Positions 63,073-64,000 of a stretch of DNA of 64,000 nucleotides are shown in pieces. How positions within the stretch are numbered: the stretch's first letter is position 1; every line of letters begins with the position of its first letter. The notes under the pieces were generated by a model. That model was not told where the DNA came from, made no database searches, and worked only from the letters and a program-made list of their open reading frames with translations. A program made the position numbers and the translations under genes. Source of the stretch: Planctomycetota bacterium (GTDB lineage Bacteria; Planctomycetota; Phycisphaerae; UBA1845; UTPLA1); contig JAATGM010000034.1 in NCBI GenBank assembly GCA_015654675.1, positions 1 through 64,000 of the forward strand, given 5' to 3'.

Positions 63073-64000
63073 TCAGGCACGGCGACGGAGTGCAGCGCAG
63101 AGCGGGATCAGGGACAAGAAAGCCGCGGAACAGGGCTCCGGGATAGGATAGGCAAACGAAACATACGAACTCGACCCGACAGATGGCAGGAAGGTGAAAC
63201 TGGACAATGATGTGTCGCCCAGCCACGCCGGTCCCCCGACTGTCCCCCCGATCAGCATTCCGTTGGGCGCAACATCGATGTCGTTGATGAAAGCGCCCCC
63301 GCCAACTGACCCAGTTCGAATCAGACTACCGTTGGGGGAAAAAACGGAAATCTGCGAATTGCTGCCCGTGCCAAAGATCTGCCCGCTCGCATCTACGGCG
63401 ATGCCGTTAGGGTTCCCCCCAGGATCTAGGGTAATGGTGCGTAATACAGCCAGCGAGGCTGGATCAAAGACCCTGATGCGTTCGGTGGGGTCGTTATCGT
63501 CTCCGATCGAGTACAACAGCCCATCTAAGCCAATCGTGACGTCGCGCGTGCCATAAAGGGTCTCGAATCGCTGGGCCGACATGTCCCGCGTATCAAATCG
63601 TATTGTCCCTCGTGCTTCATCAAGTCCACCATCACCAAACGTTCGCGAATCGCTGACGAACACATATGGCCCACTGGCAGCAATTCCTGCGAATCGTGCG
63701 TTATTCCCGGTACTCCAGCCCGGATACGTACTGTGTTGCCACGTATTTAGCGCCGGATTGAATATGCTGAGATAAGGGTCAAACGTACCGTTGTAAACCG
63801 CAACTCGTCCGTCATTCAGAACGACCAGGTCGCGGGTCGTCTCACTAACCGGACGGGACCCATTGGGCCACGGGATGGGAATGGTCTGTACAACGGTTCC
63901 CGTGGTCGTGTATTCGTAAATTTGATTGTTGAACGACAAGAGCACATTGTTTCGATTGAAAGGTAGGGCAGCCGCGCTTGTCGTGCAGGCAACTAAGCAC
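63073..64000 (-). CDS. PEP-CTERM beta-propeller protein, 5' end cut by window edge
   Basis: The frame stays open to the right edge. The last visible codons read as the end of a signal peptide (CLVACTTSAAALPFNRNN), so the true start lies beyond 64000. The body has NHL-like blades (RGTIRFDTRDMSAQRFETL, RDVTIGLDGLLYSIGDDN, GIAVDASGQIFGTGSNSQI, DIDVAPNGMLIGG). The C-terminus is a PEP-CTERM tail: IPEPCSAAFLSLIPLCAALRRRA. Similar to the protein at 40325-41326. Confidence 0.85.
   Translation of the reverse strand, partial: CLVACTTSAAALPFNRNNVLLSFNNQIYEYTTTGTVVQTIPIPWPNGSRPVSETTRDLVVLNDGRVAVYNGTFDPYLSIFNPALNTWQHSTYPGWSTGNNARFAGIAASGPYVFVSDSRTFGDGGLDEARGTIRFDTRDMSAQRFETLYGTRDVTIGLDGLLYSIGDDNDPTERIRVFDPASLAVLRTITLDPGGNPNGIAVDASGQIFGTGSNSQISVFSPNGSLIRTGSVGGGAFINDIDVAPNGMLIGGTVGGPAWLGDTSLSSFTFLPSVGSSSYVSFAYPIPEPCSAAFLSLIPLCAALRRRA

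Overview
The window comes from a GC-rich bacterium, most likely a planctomycete (Phycisphaerae or a relative). The evidence is three PEP-CTERM sorting tails, two dockerin-like calcium-binding tails on secreted proteins, a type IV-pilin-like protein of the planctomycete kind, a membrane-bound zinc ribbon of the form CxxCxYxLxG...CPECG repeated in four unrelated membrane proteins, frequent GTG and TTG starts, and REP-type repeats reading GAGCCGG(A/C)G(G/C)CGTAAG. About fifty genes are present and most of the core ones read cleanly. Both ends cut a gene: a membrane polyferredoxin on the left and a PEP-CTERM beta-propeller protein on the right.

Layout. 1-3358 (minus): membrane 4Fe-4S protein and a glycogen-synthase-like glycosyltransferase. 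3593-8319 (plus): two envelope proteins of unknown role and a TPR/esterase-like secreted protein. 8350-14062 (minus): PgpA, an M28 peptidase with an Fn3 domain, a secreted phosphoesterase, and ProRS. 14138-17605: an accessory island marked by four copies of a REP hairpin, holding a REP-associated tyrosine transposase and a compact operon (46-aa ORF, 224-aa helical/zinc-ribbon protein, membrane GIY-YIG nuclease of SNIPE/DUF4041 architecture). 17202-23897: an Imm1-like small protein, a GT2/GmhA sugar pair, pilin-like and PQQ-propeller proteins, a PEP-CTERM protein, and a cobalamin adenosyltransferase behind a cobalamin riboswitch (24066-24290). 24866-31483: BNR-repeat lipoprotein, tRNA-Thr, murA, a Yip1-like protein, an NhaD/IT-type antiporter and an SDR epimerase. 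31624-40141: a 1380-aa triple-amidohydrolase protein, korAB (2-oxoacid:ferredoxin oxidoreductase) with a strong terminator, and a WecA-type phosphosugar transferase. 40325-49605: PEP-CTERM propeller, second M28 peptidase, lipoproteins, plsC-cmk, and a tightly overlapped lipoprotein-TerC-PGPGW-RMD1 operon. 49638-56714 (mostly minus): FHA-GAF-PPM protein, RuvX, ManC, DUF433 protein and a UvrD/PcrA helicase. 56871-64000: ankyrin protein, a small secreted cysteine-rich protein paired with a lipoprotein, hypothetical and HEAT-like proteins, and three copies of a second dispersed repeat.

Working together. KorAB, the polyferredoxin and the B12-controlled adenosyltransferase point to ferredoxin-linked and B12-dependent metabolism. 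MurA, WecA, GmhA, ManC and the GT2 protein belong to envelope polysaccharide synthesis. Cmk-PlsC and PgpA serve nucleotide and phospholipid supply. The most unusual part is the REP-bounded island at 14138-17605, where an anti-phage nuclease-like protein has two uncharacterised upstream partners.
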